The notes below the pieces were generated by a model, which saw nothing but the letters and a program-made list of their open reading frames with translations, made no database searches and was not told the origin of the DNA. A stretch of DNA of 64,000 nt from Amycolatopsis nivea (lineage in GTDB: Bacteria > Actinomycetota > Actinomycetes > Mycobacteriales > Pseudonocardiaceae), in the NCBI RefSeq assembly GCF_004522235.1, contig NZ_SDLT01000021.1, forward strand, positions 1 to 64,000, given 5' to 3'. A program made the translations under genes and the position numbers. This document shows positions 16,158 through 24,808 of the stretch, one piece after another; within the stretch, counting starts at the first letter, position 1; each line of letters starts with the position of its first letter.

Positions 16158-17888
16158 CTAACGGTCCAGGAGCTTGCGAAGTGCTTCCGGCAGGCCGGTT
16201 CCGGCGGCCGCGTGCCGCCAGGCGACGTAGCCGTCCGGCCGGATCAGGAGACAGCCGTCTTCCTCGATCCCGCTGATCCGCGCCCAGTCGCCGTAGGAAT
16301 CGCGGGCCTCGGGCGAACCGATGGTCACCACCCGGAGGTCCAGCCCGAGGTCCGCACTGGCTTTCGCGGCGGCGTCCCGCCAGACGCCGCCGGTGAGTCC
16401 GGTGAGGACAGTCCACCGGCCGCGGCCGACAAGGTCCAGTGTGGACACTCGGCGGCCGTCCGGGCCGACGAGCCAGACGTGCGGCAGTTTCGCTCCCGGC
16501 GTGGTCGTCGGACGGTGGTACAGCTCGGGATCCCGGTCCGCAGCGGGCTCGACGCCGTCCGGAAGCACCGCGGCCGAGTCGTACCGCTGGTCCATTTCCA
16601 CGCCGTGCGCGTTGAACTCGTAGTTCTTCAGCTCGATCGCCGCCTGCAGTTGCTTGCGCCGCAACGCTCCGTCCTCGGTCGGGGCGGTGCAGGCGGCGAG
16701 ACTGGCGGTGATGGCGTCCGCATCGGAGTCGCCGTCGATGCCGAGCGCGGCGAAGATCGGCCCGAACTGGTCGCGGCTGAGGTTCGCCCGGTCCACGATC
16801 TGCTTGCCGACCGGGGCGCGCTCGGCGCTGTAGCTGTCGAGAAGCCCTTCGCCCGCCTCGCCGCGGACGACCATCGCGAGTTTCCACGCCAGGTTGTACG
16901 CGTCCTGCACCGAGGTGTTGGACCCGAGCCCGTTCGACGGCGGATGCCGGTGCACCGCGTCGCCCGCGCAGAAAACGCGGCCGGACGAGTACTGCGTGGC
17001 GTAGCTGTGGTTGACCGTCCACAGTGAAGTCGAGGTGATCTCCACCGGCAGACCGGGATCCCCGACGAGGTCGCGGACGATCCGGGCCGCTTCCTCGGCG
17101 GTCACGTCGGGCGGCGGCTGGGCGATGTCGTAACCCCAGGTCAGCAGCCATTCGTTCCACGGCCGGACCATCCGCACCAGACCCATCCCGATGCCGCCCA
17201 GGTGCGCGCCGGGCCGCATCACCCAGTACAGCACGCTCGGCCGGTGCGCGACGTGCTCGGAAAGATCGGCGGTGAAGGTGATGTTCATGCTGCCGGCCTT
17301 GCCGGACTGGCCGTCGATCGGCAGCCCGGCCTGCTCGGCGACGCGGCTGCGGGCGCCGTCCGCGCCGATCAGATAGCGGGCGCGGAGGGTGAACTCGTCG
17401 CCGCGGACCCGGTCCCGCAGCCGCGCGGTCACCCCGTCGGCGTCTTGGGCGAAGTCGAGGAATTCCGTGTCCAGGCGCAGTTTCGCCCCGCGAGCGGCGG
17501 CGTTCGCGGCCAGGATCGGTTCCAGGTAGGTCTGCGGCAGGTCGATCATGTGGCACGGGCTCGCCGACGCGTACTCGGCGGCCGAGCGATCGGCGGTGCC
17601 CCAGCTCGCGATCCGGCCGATTTCCTCGCCGACGAGCGACGTGCACAGCACGGTGTCGCCCATCAGCTCAGGGGGAGTGCCTTGCGCGAGCGCCTGGTCT
17701 TCGATGCCGAGGTCGCGCAGGACTTCCATGGTCCGCTGGTTGGTGATGTGCGCGCGGGGCGTGTGCGCCATCCAGCCGTACTTGGTCGCGAGCACGGTGC
17801 GCACGCCGTAGGTCGCGAGCAGCAGCGCGGCCGAACCGCCTGCCGGGCCGCTGCCGACCACGAGGACATCGGTGTCATAGCTGGTCAT
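16158..17888 (-). CDS. FAD-dependent aromatic hydroxylase (PheA/TfdB type)
   Basis: A 576-residue class A flavoprotein monooxygenase, probably using NADPH and O2 to hydroxylate a phenolic ring. It shows the N-terminal GSGPAG dinucleotide motif (about 12-17), the DG motif in GADGARSR (about 177) and the GD motif in FCAGDAVHRHPP (about 309), followed by the thioredoxin-like C-terminal domain of the phenol hydroxylase/2,4-dichlorophenol hydroxylase branch. It overlaps by 14 bases the fused maleylacetate reductase/dioxygenase gene. The likely reaction is formation of hydroxyquinol, for example from resorcinol or a related phenol. That substrate is inferred from context. Confidence 0.85.
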   Translation of the reverse strand: MTSYDTDVLVVGSGPAGGSAALLLATYGVRTVLATKYGWMAHTPRAHITNQRTMEVLRDLGIEDQALAQGTPPELMGDTVLCTSLVGEEIGRIASWGTADRSAAEYASASPCHMIDLPQTYLEPILAANAAARGAKLRLDTEFLDFAQDADGVTARLRDRVRGDEFTLRARYLIGADGARSRVAEQAGLPIDGQSGKAGSMNITFTADLSEHVAHRPSVLYWVMRPGAHLGGIGMGLVRMVRPWNEWLLTWGYDIAQPPPDVTAEEAARIVRDLVGDPGLPVEITSTSLWTVNHSYATQYSSGRVFCAGDAVHRHPPSNGLGSNTSVQDAYNLAWKLAMVVRGEAGEGLLDSYSAERAPVGKQIVDRANLSRDQFGPIFAALGIDGDSDADAITASLAACTAPTEDGALRRKQLQAAIELKNYEFNAHGVEMDQRYDSAAVLPDGVEPAADRDPELYHRPTTTPGAKLPHVWLVGPDGRRVSTLDLVGRGRWTVLTGLTGGVWRDAAAKASADLGLDLRVVTIGSPEARDSYGDWARISGIEEDGCLLIRPDGYVAWRHAAAGTGLPEALRKLLDR

Positions 17889-19800
17889 GGTGGGTTCCCG
17901 GGGAGATGCGGAAGGTGAAATCGAGGCGGCGCCAGGGTTCGCGCCCGTCCGGCGCGGGGCCGGTCTGCTCGGCGAAGTCGACGATCAGGCCGTCCTTCAC
18001 GCCGAACACGGTGTCCGAATCGAGGTAGTCGCCGCCGCGGACGAACAGCTGGGTCACCAGCGTGCGGTAGCCCGGTTTGGCGATCATGAAGTGCACGTGC
18101 GGCGCGCGGTAGGGATGCCGTTCGGTCGCGGCCAGCATGCCGCCGACCGGGCCGTCGTCCGGGATCGGGTACGCCGACGGCACGATCGTCCAGAACTGCA
18201 GCCTGCCCTCGGCGTCGGTGCGGAACCGGGCGCGCAGCACCGGGCCGTCCAGATCGGGCAGCTGGACGTCGTAGAAACCGTCCTCATTGGACTGCCAGAC
18301 GTCCACGACCGCGTCCGGCACCGGAGTCCCGTCCGGTTCGGTCACCTGGACATCCGTCCACAGTGGAGTGCCCGGAAGTCCTTCGGCGAGATCCGCGCCC
18401 TGCTCGGTTTCCGGCGGGCCTTCGACGTAGAACGGGCCCAGCACGGCCGACGGCGTGGTGTCCGGCGTGCGCGAGTTCGTGAGCACGTCGACCACGCTCG
18501 AAACGCCGAGGGTGTCCGACAGCAGGATGAACTCCTGCCGCGTGTCCGAGCTGATCTGCCCGGTGCGGGTGAGGAAGCCGATCGCGTACTCCCACTCCTC
18601 CTGAGTGAGATCGGTGCGCACGACGTACGAATGCAGGGTGCGGACCAGCTCGGACAGCAGTTCGCGCAACCGAGCGTCCGGTGTGTTGGCGAAACTGTCC
18701 ACGACCTCCTGCGTGAGCCCGCGCAGATCCGGCGGCGTGCCTTCAGCGGGGGTCGGCCGGGTGCCGGACCACGCACGCCGCAGCAGGTCTTCGATGCCGT
18801 CGCGGGTGAGTTCGCGCGGATTCGGATACGGCGCTGCGGTGGCCAGCTCGGCGGCCTTGGCGAGATCGCCTTCGGCAAGACCGATTTCGGCCAGCGAATG
18901 CGGTACCGGCAGGCTGGCGATCAGATCGAACACCGCGGTCGGCGCGTCCGGCGCACCGAGCGCTTCGGCGATCCGCCGCATCGCCTCTGGAGCGTTCGGC
19001 GCGTTGTACGCCATGGCGTGCGGGAGGACGATCGTGTGCGTTTCCGCGTGCGGCAGCCCGAAGCTGCCGCCGAGGGTGTGGCACAGCTTGTGGTGCAGGC
19101 CCATCCCGACCGAACCGAGGCAGGAGCCGGCCAGCCACGCGGCACGCAGCGCGTTTGTCCGAGCGTCCACATCGGACGGATCGGCGGCGATCCGCGGCAG
19201 CGCGGAGGCGAGCAACCGGATCGCCTCCAAAGCGAACTGGTCGACGATCGGGTTCGCCTGCGCCGAGTAGAGCGCCTCGACCGCGTGCGCCATCGCGTTG
19301 ACGCCGCTGGTCAGCGAGGTCGGCACGGGCAGGCCGAGAGTGAGGTCGACGTCGTACACGACCACCTCGGGCAGCACCTTCGGCGACGACTGGGTGGTCT
19401 TGCGGCCGTTCTCGGTCTGGCCGACCACCGGCGTCATCTCCGACCCGGCGTACGTGGTCGGAACGATGATCTGCGGGATGTCGGTGCGGAGCGCGAGCGC
19501 TTTGGCCAGCCCGGTCGCGGATCCGCCGCCGATCGCGACGACGCAGTCCACGGAGTGCTCGGTGACCAGCTCGAGCGCGCGTTCGGTGACCTCGACCGGG
19601 GTGTGCATGGCGGGCTCGCCGAAGCGGGCGGCGAGCCGCGGGCCGAGCGCCCCGGCCGTCCGGTCGGCTGCCTCGGCGGCGGACTTCCCGGCCACCAGCA
19701 GCACCCGGCCTGCCTCGAGCCGCTGCACCTCGTCGGGAACGACGGCGAGCGTGCCGCTGCCGAACACGACCCGGGCCGGGTTGGCGGTGTAGGTGAACAT
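17875..19800 (-). CDS. Fused maleylacetate reductase / hydroxyquinol 1,2-dioxygenase
   Basis: A 641-residue bifunctional protein. Residues 1 to about 350 are an iron-containing alcohol-dehydrogenase-fold maleylacetate reductase (GGGSATG near 90, the metal-site region NAMAHAVEA near 170 and GLHHKLCHTLGG near 237). From about 355 to the end it is an intradiol dioxygenase: LGPFYVEG near 457, Fe(III) tyrosines in GFYDVQ and AYPIP, and histidines in APHVHF near 567. The dioxygenase would open hydroxyquinol to maleylacetate, which the reductase half would turn into 3-oxoadipate. So the fusion joins two consecutive steps. ATG 19800 is preceded by GGAAGGA. This domain combination exists in other actinomycetes as far as I recall. 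Confidence 0.9.
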   Translation of the reverse strand: MFTYTANPARVVFGSGTLAVVPDEVQRLEAGRVLLVAGKSAAEAADRTAGALGPRLAARFGEPAMHTPVEVTERALELVTEHSVDCVVAIGGGSATGLAKALALRTDIPQIIVPTTYAGSEMTPVVGQTENGRKTTQSSPKVLPEVVVYDVDLTLGLPVPTSLTSGVNAMAHAVEALYSAQANPIVDQFALEAIRLLASALPRIAADPSDVDARTNALRAAWLAGSCLGSVGMGLHHKLCHTLGGSFGLPHAETHTIVLPHAMAYNAPNAPEAMRRIAEALGAPDAPTAVFDLIASLPVPHSLAEIGLAEGDLAKAAELATAAPYPNPRELTRDGIEDLLRRAWSGTRPTPAEGTPPDLRGLTQEVVDSFANTPDARLRELLSELVRTLHSYVVRTDLTQEEWEYAIGFLTRTGQISSDTRQEFILLSDTLGVSSVVDVLTNSRTPDTTPSAVLGPFYVEGPPETEQGADLAEGLPGTPLWTDVQVTEPDGTPVPDAVVDVWQSNEDGFYDVQLPDLDGPVLRARFRTDAEGRLQFWTIVPSAYPIPDDGPVGGMLAATERHPYRAPHVHFMIAKPGYRTLVTQLFVRGGDYLDSDTVFGVKDGLIVDFAEQTGPAPDGREPWRRLDFTFRISPGTHHDQL

Positions 19801-19892
19801 CGACGGTCCTTCCACGCGGGTACGTCGAGTATCCGGGCGGAGGAGAGACCGCGCCTGCACAGACGTGCTGAGCGGACTGCACGAAACGCGCG

Positions 19893-20774
19893 TCAGGCGT
19901 CCCGGCGAAGCGCGGCGGGCGTGGTGCCCAGCTGGGCGCGCAGGACCCGGGTGAGGTGTTCCTGGTGGGAGAAACCGCAGCGCACGGCGATGTCCGCGAT
20001 CGGTTCGGTGCCGGTCCGCAGCAGCAATCCGGCCTGCTCCACGCGCAGTCGCAGCAGGTACCGGTGCGGCGGCAGCCCGGTGCGTGCCTTGAACCGCCGG
20101 GCGAACCGGCTGACGCTCAACCCGGCCGCCGCGGCGAGTTCGTCGAGGCCGAGCGGTTCCGCGAGGCGTTCGTCCATCAGCTCGCGCACCTGGGCGAACT
20201 GCCGATCGGTCAGCGCCTCGACCGGCCTCGCCGCCGCGGGTGCGCTCCGGCCGGCTCGATGCTGGCGGGCGAGCTGCGCGGCGACGAGCGTGCTGAGCTG
20301 ATCCGCGTACGCGCGAGCGCCGGGCTCCCACTCGCGCACGACCTGGTCGAGCGCGAGAACGAGCTGTTCGAGCAGGGGATCGACGCTGCCGAGCTCGTCG
20401 GCCAGCTGGATCGGAGCGTCCGATCCAGCGGCCTCCTGCACCGCCGAATCCGGTAGGTAGACGTGGAGCGTGTCGAGCTCGCCGCCGAGTTCCACCGACA
20501 GTTCCTGGTGCGACGGCTGGAGAAAGAGCCCGCCCGCCGGGATCCGCCTGCTGCGCTCGCCGGGCGTCCCGACGCCGCGGCGGACCGTGACCGGACCGGC
20601 GAGGTGCAGGATCAGCTGGTGCGTGCGCGCGGGCCCGAACTCCGCGCGATACGGCCGTTCGCGCTGTTTGGACAGGTAGATCCGGTCCCAGCCGAGACCC
20701 GCGCTGGTGCGTTCCGGGCGGATCCACGGCAGGGAAAGGATGCCGTTCGTGTCGGCAGGCCCGAGCTCGCCCAC
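19893..20774 (-). CDS. AraC-family transcriptional regulator
   Basis: A 293-residue regulator with a beta-rich, cupin-like N-terminal sensor (about 1-140) and the two helix-turn-helix motifs of the AraC family at the C-terminus (DELAAAAGLSVSRFARRFK and PIADIAVRCGFSHQEHLTR, about 205-290). GTG 20774 is chosen because GAGGAGGAGG precedes it. It lies 92 bases upstream of the fused hydroxyquinol-pathway gene on the same strand, so it most likely controls that pathway, with an aromatic effector as inference. It is 41 bases behind the uronate dehydrogenase gene, so it may also receive transcription from there. Confidence 0.88.
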   Translation of the reverse strand: MGELGPADTNGILSLPWIRPERTSAGLGWDRIYLSKQRERPYRAEFGPARTHQLILHLAGPVTVRRGVGTPGERSRRIPAGGLFLQPSHQELSVELGGELDTLHVYLPDSAVQEAAGSDAPIQLADELGSVDPLLEQLVLALDQVVREWEPGARAYADQLSTLVAAQLARQHRAGRSAPAAARPVEALTDRQFAQVRELMDERLAEPLGLDELAAAAGLSVSRFARRFKARTGLPPHRYLLRLRVEQAGLLLRTGTEPIADIAVRCGFSHQEHLTRVLRAQLGTTPAALRRDA

Positions 20775-20815
20775 GGCGTCCTCCTCCTCGAGGGTCCCGT
20801 GGGCGAGGGTACCTC

Positions 20816-21640
20816 TCAGAGCGGGTTGAACACGCCCAGCGGCGCGGTGCAGAACGGCCCGCCGACGTACTCGGCGGCGGCACCGGTCGGCGCGGGCTTG
20901 TCCGCCAGCTGCTCGGCGTAGACCTCGGCGTTGTCGTGCGACTTGTAGCCCAGCGCCTCGGCCTCGGCGAGCGAGTAGACGCGGCGGGTGTTGTCCGAGA
21001 CGCCCCAGATCATCCGGTAGCCCGGCGACGGCGCGCTCAGGCACGCCTCGAACAGCCGCGCCCCGTCGTCCGGAGACAACCAGCTGGTCAGCCCCCGGAT
21101 GCCGAGCGGCAGCGGGGTCTCGAAGCACGAGCCGATGCGGATGACGATCACGTCCATGTCGAAGCGCGACGCGTACAGGCTGCCCAGCGCTTCGATGGCG
21201 GCTTTGCTTACGCCGTAATAAGTGTCCGGCCGGGTGCTGGAGTCGGCGGGCAGCCCGCGCTCGCCCGCGTCGGCGTTCCGGCGGAAGCCGACGGCGTGGT
21301 TGCTCGACGCCAGCACGACGCGGCGGATCCCGGCTTCGCGGGCGGCTTCGAGGACGGTGTGCGTGCCGTTGATGTTGACGTCGAGGGTGGCGTCCCACGA
21401 GGCCTCGCGGCTGAGCCCGCCCAGGTGGATCACCGCGTCCGCGCCCGCGCAGGCGGCGGCCATCGCCTCGGGGTCGGTCACCGAGCCGGTCATGATCTCG
21501 ACCGCTTCGCCGTCCTCGGCGGCAGGCTGCTCGGCGAGGTCGAGCAGGCGCAGCACCCGGCCTTCCCGGCGCAGCCGCGGCCGCATCAGGGTGCCGACGA
21601 CGCCGGCCGATCCGGTGATCAGCACACGCTGGTCTGGCAT
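20816..21640 (-). CDS. udh: Uronate dehydrogenase (NAD-dependent, extended SDR fold)
   Basis: A 274-residue Rossmann-fold enzyme with TGSAGVVG at the N-terminus, a catalytic serine in LASSNHAVG and YYGVSK (about 142-147). NHAVG and the C-terminal GGPFCTAPLG region are characteristic of uronate dehydrogenases. These oxidise D-glucuronate or D-galacturonate to the aldarolactone, which opens to glucarate or galactarate. That is the substrate of the dehydratase encoded across the divergent promoter. It is 48 bases downstream of the IclR gene. GAGAGGAAC precedes the ATG. The assignment rests on sequence and on the matching pathway genes. Confidence 0.85.
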   Translation of the reverse strand: MPDQRVLITGSAGVVGTLMRPRLRREGRVLRLLDLAEQPAAEDGEAVEIMTGSVTDPEAMAAACAGADAVIHLGGLSREASWDATLDVNINGTHTVLEAAREAGIRRVVLASSNHAVGFRRNADAGERGLPADSSTRPDTYYGVSKAAIEALGSLYASRFDMDVIVIRIGSCFETPLPLGIRGLTSWLSPDDGARLFEACLSAPSPGYRMIWGVSDNTRRVYSLAEAEALGYKSHDNAEVYAEQLADKPAPTGAAAEYVGGPFCTAPLGVFNPL

Positions 21641-21688
21641 GGAGTTCCTCTCACGAAAGCCCGCGGACGGGCGACACGGTGGCGGCGG

Positions 21689-22486
21689 TCAGCGGATTCC
21701 GGCGCGGCGCAGCTGCTGGCCGAGCTCGGCGGTGGTTTCGGCCAGCAACTCGCCGACGCGTTCGACATCGGCGTCGGTGACCTTGCCCAGCGGCATCGAG
21801 CAGCTCATCGCGTCGGTGCCGGGGATGCGGTACGGGATCACCGCGGCCACACAGCGCACGCCGAGGGTGCCTTCTTCGATCTCGGCGGCGTACCCGCGTT
21901 CCCGGGTGCGCGCGAGGTCGGCGTGCAGCGCGTCGAGCGTGGTGATGGTGTTCGGGGTGAGCGCGACCAGCTCGTCGGGCATGAGCGCCTCGACCTCTTC
22001 GTGGGTCAGCTCGGCGAGCAGGGCCTTGCCCAGCGCGGTCGCGTGCGTGGGCAGCGTGCGGCCGACGCGCGAGATGAGGTGCGTGGAGTGCTGCGACTCG
22101 CGCGTCTCCAGGTAGACGACCTCGGTGCCGTTGCGGCGCGCGAAATGCGCGGTGAAGCCGGTCTTCTCGCGGATGCGCTCCAAAGCTTCGGTGGCGTAGG
22201 GGACGATCGCGTCGCGGTCGAGGTACGCGGTGCCGCAGATCAGCGCGCGCACGCCGAGCCGGTAGCGCGCGGAGTTCGCGTCGGCCTCCAGCCAGCCCGC
22301 GTCCAGCAGGGTGCGCAGCAGACCGTGCAGACTGGAGCGGGGGAACCCGGTGCGCGCATGGAGATCCGACAGCGACAGCCACACGTCGTTCGCGGCGAAC
22401 GTCTCGATCAGGTCGATGGCGCGCCGCGCCGACTTCACGCCCGCGGACTCCGCGGGAGCGGTGGCGGGGTCCGTCTTCTGCGCCAT
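21689..22486 (-). CDS. IclR-family transcriptional regulator of uronate catabolism
   Basis: A 265-residue regulator with an N-terminal winged helix (about 20-80, LSDLHARTGFPRSSLHGLLRTL) and a C-terminal IclR ligand-binding domain (about 95-255). The ATG at 22486 follows TTGGAGGAC; a longer frame upstream would run through the promoter region. It is divergent from kdgD and gudD and heads the leftward udh transcript, the usual arrangement for a regulator of these pathways. The ligand is probably an aldarate or 5-dehydro-4-deoxyglucarate (inference). Confidence 0.88.
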   Translation of the reverse strand: MAQKTDPATAPAESAGVKSARRAIDLIETFAANDVWLSLSDLHARTGFPRSSLHGLLRTLLDAGWLEADANSARYRLGVRALICGTAYLDRDAIVPYATEALERIREKTGFTAHFARRNGTEVVYLETRESQHSTHLISRVGRTLPTHATALGKALLAELTHEEVEALMPDELVALTPNTITTLDALHADLARTRERGYAAEIEEGTLGVRCVAAVIPYRIPGTDAMSCSMPLGKVTDADVERVGELLAETTAELGQQLRRAGIR

Positions 22487-22507
22487 GCGTGTCCTCCAAC
22501 CGGGCCG

Positions 22508-22536
22508 TTGACTTGTGAGTCCGGCCATATTAGCGT
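22508..22536 (+). promoter_or_regulatory. Candidate promoter of the kdgD-gudD operon
   Basis: TTGACT (22508-22513) and TAGCGT (22531-22536) are separated by 17 bases, a good actinobacterial housekeeping promoter pattern. Transcription would start near 22543, giving an untranslated leader of about 70 bases that contains the palindromes listed next. Confidence 0.45.
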
Positions 22537-22539
22537 CCC

Positions 22540-22594
22540 GAACAGCGTTCTTGTGGGTGAACATAGTCACGATAACAGACTCCATTCAAGAATG
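22540..22594. promoter_or_regulatory. Candidate IclR operator palindromes
   Basis: GAACAGCGTTC (22540-22550), a GTTC...GAAC pair across 22547-22562 and CATTCAAGAATG (22583-22594) are inverted repeats in a relatively AT-rich stretch between the divergent iclR and kdgD genes. Their position just after the promoter fits repression. Which one the regulator binds cannot be told. Confidence 0.4.
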
Positions 22595-22615
22595 TGAACA
22601 TTGGAGCAGAAACTG

Positions 22616-23548
22616 ATGGCACAGACCGAAATCGAGCTGGACGGCTTGCTGGCGTTCCCGCTGACCCCCTTCACCGAAGACCTCGAGATCAACCTCGACG
22701 GGTTCGCGGAGAACGTGGAGAGCCACATCGCCGCCGGTGCGGGCGCGCTGTTCGTCGCGTGCGGCACCGGGGAGTTCAGCTCGCTGTCGGTCGACGAGGT
22801 CGCCGCGCTGCTGGCCAAGGCGCGCGAGGTCGCGAACGGGCGGGTGCCGGTGTGGGTCGGCGCCGGCGGCGGTGCGGCCGGTGCGCGCGCGGGCGTCGCG
22901 GCGGCGCAGGCGGGGAACGCCGACGGGGTGCTGCTGCTCCCTCCGTACCTGGTCACCGGGCCGCAGAACGGGCTGGTCGACTACGTGCGCTACGCGGTCG
23001 GCGACACGTCGGTCCCGGTGATCGTCTACCACCGCAGCACCGGCGTCTTCACCGCGCCGGCCGCGGCGAAGCTGCTGGACATCCCGTCGGTGGTCGGGAT
23101 CAAGGACGGCTACGGCGACGTCGAAACGATGACCCGGATCGTCACCACGATCCGCGCGCTCGGCACGCAGCGGTCCGCGGACTTCTTGTTCTTCAACGGG
23201 TTGCCGACCGCTGAGGTGTCCGCGAAGGCGTACGCGGCGGCAGGCGTCGCGCGCTACTCCTCGGCGGTGCACTGCTTCGCGCCGGAAATCGCGCACCGGT
23301 TCCACCGCGCGCTCGCGGAGAACGACGACGCGACGATGGACGCGCTGCTCGCCGGGTTCTACCTGCCGCTGGTGGCGTTGCGCGACGAGACGCCCGGCTT
23401 CGCGGTGTCGCTGGTCAAGGCCGCCGCCCGGCTGCGCGGCGACAAGGTCGGCACCGTCCGGCCGCCGCTGATCGAGCCGACGCCGGAGCAGATCGACCGG
23501 CTGGGCAAGGTCGTTGAGAACGGTTTCGCCGTGCTGAAAGGCCTCTGA
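22616..23548 (+). CDS. kdgD: 5-dehydro-4-deoxyglucarate dehydratase
   Basis: A 310-residue member of the DHDPS/N-acetylneuraminate lyase aldolase family. The Schiff-base lysine lies in GIKDGYGD (about residue 162) and the conserved tyrosine in VIVYHRS (about 137). The enzyme dehydrates and decarboxylates 5-keto-4-deoxy-D-glucarate to 2,5-dioxovalerate. ATG 22616 with GGAG upstream is preferred over a TTG five codons earlier. Its TGA overlaps the ATG of glucarate dehydratase (TGATG), so the two are coupled. Confidence 0.92.
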   Translation: MAQTEIELDGLLAFPLTPFTEDLEINLDGFAENVESHIAAGAGALFVACGTGEFSSLSVDEVAALLAKAREVANGRVPVWVGAGGGAAGARAGVAAAQAGNADGVLLLPPYLVTGPQNGLVDYVRYAVGDTSVPVIVYHRSTGVFTAPAAAKLLDIPSVVGIKDGYGDVETMTRIVTTIRALGTQRSADFLFFNGLPTAEVSAKAYAAAGVARYSSAVHCFAPEIAHRFHRALAENDDATMDALLAGFYLPLVALRDETPGFAVSLVKAAARLRGDKVGTVRPPLIEPTPEQIDRLGKVVENGFAVLKGL

Positions 23549-24804
23549 TGAAGATCCGGGACGTAGTGCTGACCCCGGTCGCCTTCGCGGACGCACCGCT
23601 GCTCAACGTGATGGGCGTGCACGAGCCGTTCGCGTTGCGCAGCGTGGTCCAGGTGGTGTGCGACGACGGCGTGGTCGGCCTCGGCGAGTCTTACGGCGAC
23701 GCGGCGTTCCTCGGCGAGGTGCGCAAGGTGCTGCCGGAACTGGCCGGACACGACATTTTCGACCTGCCGGGCCTCAAGCGGATCGTCGCGCGCGAGCTGG
23801 CCGGAACCGTGCTGACCGACGAGCACGGCCTGATCGGCGGGTTCTCCATCCGCAAGACGATCGCCAGCGTGTACTCGCTGTTCGAGGTCGCTTGCCTGGA
23901 CGCACAAGGCCAGTTCCTCGGCCGTCCGGTCGCCGACCTGCTCGGCGGCAAGGCTCGCGACGCCGTCGACTTTTCCGCGTACCTGTTCTACAAGTACGGC
24001 GCGCATATCGGTGCGGACGAGGACAGCTGGGGCGACATCCTGACGCCGGAAGCGCTGGTCGGCTCGGCGAAGCGGATGGTCGACGAGTGCGGGTTCCGCT
24101 CGATCAAGCTCAAGGGCGGGGTTTTCGCTCCGGAGCAAGAGATCGAGGGCATTCGCGCGCTGGCCGAAGCGTTCCCCGGGCATCCGCTGCGCATCGACCC
24201 GAACGCGGCGTGGACGCCCGAAACGAGCATCCGCGTGGCCGCCGAACTCGACGGAGTGCTGGAGTACCTCGAAGACCCGACGCCGGGCATCGAAGGCATG
24301 GCGCGTGTTGCGCGCGAGGCGAGCATGCCGTTGGCCACCAACATGTGTGTGGTGAACTTCGGCGACCTGGAGCCCGCGTTCCGGGCGCGCGCGATCGGCG
24401 TTTTGCTGTCCGACCACCACTTCTGGGGCGGCATGCGCGACACCCAGGCGCTGTCGGTGGCCTGTGAGAGCTTCGGCGTCGGGCTGTCCATGCACTCCAA
24501 CAGCCACCTCGGGATCAGCCTCGCCGCGATGGTGCACGTCGCGGCCGCGACCCCGCACCTGACGTACGCCTGCGACACGCACTGGCCGTGGAAGACTGCC
24601 GACGTGATCGAACCGGGCGTGCTGAATTTCGTCGACGGAGCGGTCGCGGTGCCGGACCGGCCCGGGCTCGGGATCACGCTGGACCAGGACGCGCTCGCCA
24701 GGGCGCACGAGGACTATGTCCGATGTGGACTGACCAAACGGGACGATGTGACGTACATGCGCAAGTACACGCCCGGTTTCGAGCCGAACACGGCGAGGTG
24801 GTGA
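23548..24804 (+). CDS. gudD: Glucarate dehydratase
   Basis: A 418-residue enolase-superfamily enzyme that dehydrates D-glucarate (and possibly galactarate) to 5-keto-4-deoxyglucarate. The active-site pattern of the family is visible: the KxK pair in SIKLKGG (about 186), metal ligands in RIDPNAAW and YLEDPTPG (about 216 and 240), DHHFWGG, and the catalytic histidine in MHSNSHLG near 316. It sits between kdgD, the next pathway step, and an uncharacterised gene. Confidence 0.92.
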   Translation: MKIRDVVLTPVAFADAPLLNVMGVHEPFALRSVVQVVCDDGVVGLGESYGDAAFLGEVRKVLPELAGHDIFDLPGLKRIVARELAGTVLTDEHGLIGGFSIRKTIASVYSLFEVACLDAQGQFLGRPVADLLGGKARDAVDFSAYLFYKYGAHIGADEDSWGDILTPEALVGSAKRMVDECGFRSIKLKGGVFAPEQEIEGIRALAEAFPGHPLRIDPNAAWTPETSIRVAAELDGVLEYLEDPTPGIEGMARVAREASMPLATNMCVVNFGDLEPAFRARAIGVLLSDHHFWGGMRDTQALSVACESFGVGLSMHSNSHLGISLAAMVHVAAATPHLTYACDTHWPWKTADVIEPGVLNFVDGAVAVPDRPGLGITLDQDALARAHEDYVRCGLTKRDDVTYMRKYTPGFEPNTARW

Positions 24805-24808
24805 CCCG

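Noticed and set aside
16158..19800. Placing the aromatic genes in the uronate pathway because they share a strand
   Set aside because: The enzymes are hydroxyquinol-pathway types with their own AraC regulator. The shared direction is probably only adjacency.
22601..22615. TTG 22601 as the start of kdgD
   Set aside because: The ATG five codons later has a GGAG at a good distance and begins where the family begins.
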